Shown here: positions 60,528 to 64,000 of the stretch, piece after piece
Layout of the letters: the number at the start of each line of letters is the position of its first letter
Position numbering within the stretch: the stretch's first letter is position 1
From: DASCOT01 sp965197275
GTDB taxonomy: Bacteria; Acidobacteriota; UBA890; WLXD01
Length of the DNA: 64,000 bases
NCBI GenBank assembly: GCA_965197275.1
Contig: CBDAMQ010000028.1
Location: forward strand, 310,001 to 374,000
Reading direction: 5' to 3'
The notes under the pieces: generated by a model
The model's input: the letters and a program-made list of their open reading frames with translations, nothing else
What the model was told of the DNA's origin: nothing
Database searches by the model: none
Position numbers and translations under genes: made by a program

Positions 60528-61037
60528 ATGGCGATAAGCCTCCGCGTCGCCATTCTCACCGTCAGCGACCGCGGCGCCCGCGGCCAGCGCGAGGACACGT
60601 CGGGACCCGCGATCGCCGAGCTGCTCGCGCCCCTCGGGGCGAAGATCGTCGAAAAAGCGATCGTGCCCGATCAGGCCGATCGCATCAGCGCCCAACTGCG
60701 CGCATGGGTCGCCGAGCCGGGCATCAACTGCATCGTCACGACGGGCGGCACCGGCCTCGGTCCGCGCGACGTCACGCCCGAGGCGACGCGCCCCGTCATC
60801 GAGCGCGAGATCCCCGGCCTGGCCGAGGTCATGCGCGCCGAGGGTCTGCGCCACACGCCCAAGGCCGCCCTCAGCCGCGGCCTCGCCGGGGCCAGCGGTA
60901 CGACCCTGATCCTCAACCTGCCCGGCTCCGAGCGCGGCGTGCGCGAGAACCTGGGCGCCGTCCTGCCCGTCCTGGCGCACGCCGTCGAACTGCTCGCCGG
61001 CGTCACCGAGCACCCGCCGGCCGCGCCCCCGTCATGA
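60528..61037 (+). CDS. MogA/MoaB-family molybdopterin biosynthesis protein
   Basis: About 169 residues from ATG 60,528. RVAILTVSDRGARGQREDTSGP, VPDQADRISAQLRAW, INCIVTTGGTGLGPRDVTPEATRPVIEREIPGLAEVMR and LNLPGSERGVRENLGAVLPVL are the MoaB/Mog fold. It adenylates molybdopterin before molybdenum insertion. The open frame upstream is not conserved. It ends 13 bases before trmD; the CCCCCGTCATGACC motif at its stop is repeated at the trmD start. Confidence 0.92.
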   Translation: MAISLRVAILTVSDRGARGQREDTSGPAIAELLAPLGAKIVEKAIVPDQADRISAQLRAWVAEPGINCIVTTGGTGLGPRDVTPEATRPVIEREIPGLAEVMRAEGLRHTPKAALSRGLAGASGTTLILNLPGSERGVRENLGAVLPVLAHAVELLAGVTEHPPAAPPS

Positions 61038-61050
61038 CCGGCCCCCCGTC

Positions 61051-61755
61051 ATGACCACCCCCGCGCTGCGCATCGACATCCTCTCCATCTTCCCGGAGGT
61101 CTTCGCCGCGCCGCTCGACACCGGCATCCTGCGCCGCGCCCGCGAGGCCGGGCTCGTCGCCATCCACAGCCACGACCTGCGCGACTGGACGACCGACAAG
61201 CACCGCAGCGTCGACGACGCCCCCTACGGCGGCGGCGCCGGCATGGTCATGCGCCCCGAGCCCTGGTTCGCCGCCGTCGAGTCGCTGCGCGCCGATGTCG
61301 CGCCGCCCGGCCGCGCCGTCCTGCTCACCCCGCAGGGGCGCCCCTTCTCGCAGGCCCTCGCCCGCGAGCTCGCCGCCGAGCCCCGCCTCATCCTCATGGC
61401 CGCCCGCTACGAGGGCATCGACGAGCGCGTCCGCGCCCATCTCGCCGACGACGAGATCTCGATCGGCGACTACGTGCTCAGCGGCGGCGAGATCCCGGCC
61501 ATGGTCCTCGTCGAGGCCGTCGTGCGGCTGCTGCCCGGCGCGCTGGGCTCCCCCGAGTCGCTGGCCGAGGAGTCGCACCAGGACGGCCTGCTCGAGTACC
61601 CCCACTACACCCGTCCGGCCGACTTCCGCGGCTGGCGCGTCCCCGACGTCCTGCTCAGCGGCGACCACGCCCGCATCGACGCCTGGCGTCGCCAGCAGCG
61701 GGTTGATCGGACGGCCGTCCGTCGCCCGGACCTGCTGGGCGGTCGGGGGCCGTGA
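61051..61755 (+). CDS. trmD: tRNA (guanine37-N1)-methyltransferase
   Basis: 234 residues. IDILSIFPEVFAAPLDTGILRRA, HDLRDWTTDKHRSVDDAPYGGGAGMVMRPEP, the knotted SAM-binding site with LILMAARYEGIDERV and ISIGDYVLSGGEIPAMVLVEAV, and HYTRPADFRGWRVPDVLLSGDHARI. It methylates G37 of tRNAs to prevent frameshifting. In many genomes rplS follows; here no rplS is seen in the next 2 kb. Confidence 0.95.
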   Translation: MTTPALRIDILSIFPEVFAAPLDTGILRRAREAGLVAIHSHDLRDWTTDKHRSVDDAPYGGGAGMVMRPEPWFAAVESLRADVAPPGRAVLLTPQGRPFSQALARELAAEPRLILMAARYEGIDERVRAHLADDEISIGDYVLSGGEIPAMVLVEAVVRLLPGALGSPESLAEESHQDGLLEYPHYTRPADFRGWRVPDVLLSGDHARIDAWRRQQRVDRTAVRRPDLLGGRGP

Positions 61756-63904
61756 GGCCCGCCCGCCATGTTGCGGGGCAGTGTGCGCGCGCGTCCCACA
61801 GCGTCCCACAGCGTGCTACAGTGCACGCGCCGGAGCCGGCGAGTGGAGAGCCCGCAGCGGACTCGGTAGACGCCGAGGGGCCTAACACAGGGCGACGGCA
61901 CCCCCCAGCGGGGGCGGCTCCGACACGCGCCCCCGGACGCTAGCAGGCGGTCGGGGGCGTGTCGCGATCTGGGGCGGGGCAGGCGGTCCGCCGCGCACCC
62001 GTATGCGCCGGATCAGGGTGCGGGGCGTGGCGCCGCCCGCAGCCCTCACTCGTAGCAGGGCAGGTCCGCGATGCACGGCGGGCACGTAAGAGGCGAACGT
62101 GCCCCGAGAAGTAGACGTTCCCCGTCGCGAGTTCAGAATCGGGCGTGGCTGCGCGTGTAGACGCACCGGCCAGCCAGGCCGTGAACGACCTGTCGGAGCG
62201 GACGGGGCGGGTAATGGCGCGCCGGATCGGTGCACCTAGCACGCAGCGCCGCCCGTCGGCCGAGTGACGAGTCCGATCGACCGATCCCCGACGCGAGCCG
62301 TGAGGGACGGCGTGTCCACTCGAAGTCGTCTAAGTGATCGGCGGGCTGTCGATCGCAGTGAAGGCGCCGACGGGTGCGGTCCCCCGCTGAACTGAGGCCC
62401 GTCGCCGCGGTGAGGCCGTGACGCCCCACGTGGCACTCCGGGCAGATGCGCACCCGCCCGGCGGCGGCGTACTCCCCACGTCCCCGCGCAAGTCGCCATC
62501 GCGGTGACTCTGTGGACGTCCGGCAGCCCACCGCGCTGTCGCGTGCCACGCAGCCCGTGGCGACGGCGGGCGGCAGCTCCGTTGCGGTCGCACGTCACGG
62601 GCGACGCGCGAGCAGTAAAGCCAGCGTATCAAGCGGTCGCTCTGGCGTAGGGGAACTTGTTGGCGCGCGGCAGGATGATCTCGCCCCAGCGCGCGCTGCA
62701 TCGCCTGCGCTGCTGGAGGCCGAGGCTCGACCTTGCCGTTCTCCAGCAGCCGCGCCGTGATCCGCACGATCCGTACCGTCCGGGCTCCTGCGCGGGCTGG
62801 CGATACGCCGTCCGCAGCGGCGCCCATCGCAATGCCAACGGCGCGCCCTTCAGGAGGGCGATGGAGGGAGCGGGCGAGTGATGCGGATCATGAGGGGGTC
62901 TCCAATCGTCGCAGCAGTCTCGCTGGCGTCCGTACCCTACGGGCAGCGCTCGCTCACAGGCGACGCCGAGCGGAGCTGAAGTGGTCATTCGGCTCGTGCG
63001 ATGCGCGTACCGAGGTGCTTGAATGCCGGCCGCTGTGATGGGGAAACTCCCGGTCGCACGAGTGGACGCAATGTCAGCCGCGGGAGCAGAATCCGCCGTT
63101 CGCCGACGTGGGACGAACTCCATGGTGAATGCGGGTCATCAGCACTTCTCGTTGGATAGCGTCGATTCTTGCGAGTCGTGCGCTGGCGCGGCGCCGTCTA
63201 CGTGACCGATGTCTCGAAACCGCCACTCCAGAGCCTCGTCGAAGTGGCGGCAGCGGTTGCCCCGTCACGATACGGTTGGTGTCGGCACGTCCGAGCGGCC
63301 CCGCGTACCGGCGCTCGTTGCGCAGATGCAGAAGCCCTCCGCCGGGCAGTTCGCCCGGGACGCGTGGGTAGTGTAGCCAACTCCAGCGCTGCGTCCGGGC
63401 CGACGTTGCATTCCGAGCTTGCAGGCGAGTCAGAACATCCCGTCGATCATCGGGACATCCAATCGGGGCCAGTGTCGCCTTCGCAGCGATCACGCCCTCC
63501 CGGATCAACGGCTGGTTCTGCCAGGGCCTTGCTGCAGGTGCGGGCAGAACGCTCTGGCCACCATGCCCCGTCGCACTCCTTGGCGGCGGTAGGCTTCGTC
63601 GCAACGCTCCACGTCTGCGCGGCTTATCGGCCCGTGCCTGTTCCCGTGGTCTTCAGCAGCGCCCGTCCGGCCTTGGACCGCAGACGGACGGCAACACATC
63701 GCCGTTGACCTCTCACACCTGGTAGGCGAATCGATTGTTTGCGGTACCAAGCTCCCCCTTGAACTCAGACGAGCATGCCAGCGCCCTGCCCGCGGCGTGA
63801 ACTCGGGACGGGGGTACTCCCGCGTGGATCGCAGCGCGCGCAGGTGGGCCCCTCGGGGCAACTGGCCTCCCGGGCGGCGCGTGACGCATCAGCGCCCCCG
63901 CCGC
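61756..63904. other. About 2.1 kb with no supportable gene
   Basis: Only short, compositionally skewed frames on both strands; none matches a family I know. Near 61,791-61,820 GCGTCCCACA is repeated twice and then imperfectly. Fragments such as CPECHVGRHG (minus strand near 62,440) hint at a decayed or error-broken zinc-finger or HNH-like gene, but no frame is long enough to claim one. No tRNA, rRNA or terminator was recognised. Confidence 0.5.
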
Positions 63905-64000
63905 CTACGTACCCCCCGGGCGACTGGTGGCCTCCGCCCGGTAATCCGCGATCAGGGGCTCTACGTCCTCGGGGCGGATGCCGAGTTCCCGCGCCCGCCG
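63905..64000 (-). CDS. C-terminal end of a protein running off the window
   Basis: Minus strand from the window edge: RRARELGIRPEDVEPLIADY then RAEATSRPGGT and a TAG at 63,907-63,905. The helix-rich ELGIRPEDVEPLIADYRAE looks like the C-terminal end of a small regulator or antitoxin. Only 31 residues are visible, so identity is open. Confidence 0.4.
   Translation of the reverse strand, partial: RRARELGIRPEDVEPLIADYRAEATSRPGGT

Noticed and set aside
61791..61820. GCGTCCCACA repeat as a possible CRISPR or attachment site
   Set aside because: Two exact copies and one imperfect one in direct tandem, no spacers and no cas or integrase gene nearby.
62236..62827. Possible HNH endonuclease on the minus strand
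   Set aside because: A CPEC motif and basic sequence are visible, but the HNH core (HHxNG and N residues) cannot be assembled even allowing one frameshift.

Overview
The window appears to be two unrelated pieces of chromosome joined at about 53,431-53,446. The join cuts two genes in mid-reading-frame, and the style of the DNA changes there. Left of it (about 53.4 kb) coding density is moderate, GC is high, and the content is mostly single-domain accessory genes. Right of it (about 10.5 kb) third codon positions are almost all G or C and the genes are a textbook division/cell-wall cluster. An assembly chimera is the simplest explanation; a real rearrangement cannot be excluded from sequence alone.

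Left segment. No rRNA, tRNA, phage or IS gene is visible. PadR regulators next to large duplicated MacB/FtsX-like permeases (13.8-11.2 kb and 36.6-33.5 kb), a PSCyt1/DUF1549 protein, an ECF sigma factor beside a Ser/Thr kinase, and a membrane-anchored CadC-like regulator with a beta-propeller suggest an Acidobacteriota- or Gemmatimonadota-like soil or sediment bacterium; the phylum is inferred. Layout: SDR fragment, membrane protein, DUF1801 and phosphoesterase (0-2 kb); VanZ-like protein, cytochrome b and Tat-exported molybdopterin oxidoreductase (2.1-4.5 kb); secreted M28 peptidase and beta-propeller lipoprotein (4.5-7.4 kb); small enzymes, VOC and TetR (7.5-11.2 kb); permease/PadR module (11.2-14.2 kb); two frameshifted quinone-reductase-like genes among small domain proteins (14.3-21.4 kb); lipase, VanZ-like protein and CadC-like regulator (21.4-25.9 kb); metallo-beta-lactamase-fold enzyme, zinc ribbon, glycosyltransferase, acetyltransferases and methyltransferases (26-32.4 kb); reductase, broken permease/PadR and a PQQ-repeat membrane protein (32.4-38.5 kb); kinase/sigma pair (38.6-40.9 kb); third PadR module, exported SurE and a broken methyltransferase (41-45 kb); TetR, CehA-like metallohydrolase, HExxH protein, DoxX, amidohydrolase and the truncated cytochrome protein (45-53.4 kb).

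Right segment, minus strand in gene order: mraZ-rsmH-ftsL-ftsI-murF-mraY-murD, with overlapping starts and stops and MraZ-box repeats upstream of mraZ. A mogA/moaB-like gene and trmD run on the plus strand, followed by about 2.1 kb without a supportable gene. A Chloroflexota-like origin is a guess from protein style.

Most unusual observations: (1) an in-frame UGA exactly at the first cysteine of the CxxCH haem motif of the PSCyt1 protein, followed by an 8-bp bulged hairpin, so a selenocysteine candidate; (2) a 69-nt block upstream of two unlinked genes, matching at about two thirds of positions without gaps; (3) two paralogous reductases each broken by a +1 shift at nearly the same codon; (4) several near-perfect palindromes in front of PadR-controlled and other genes. 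Frameshifts are frequent, so consensus errors must be excluded first.
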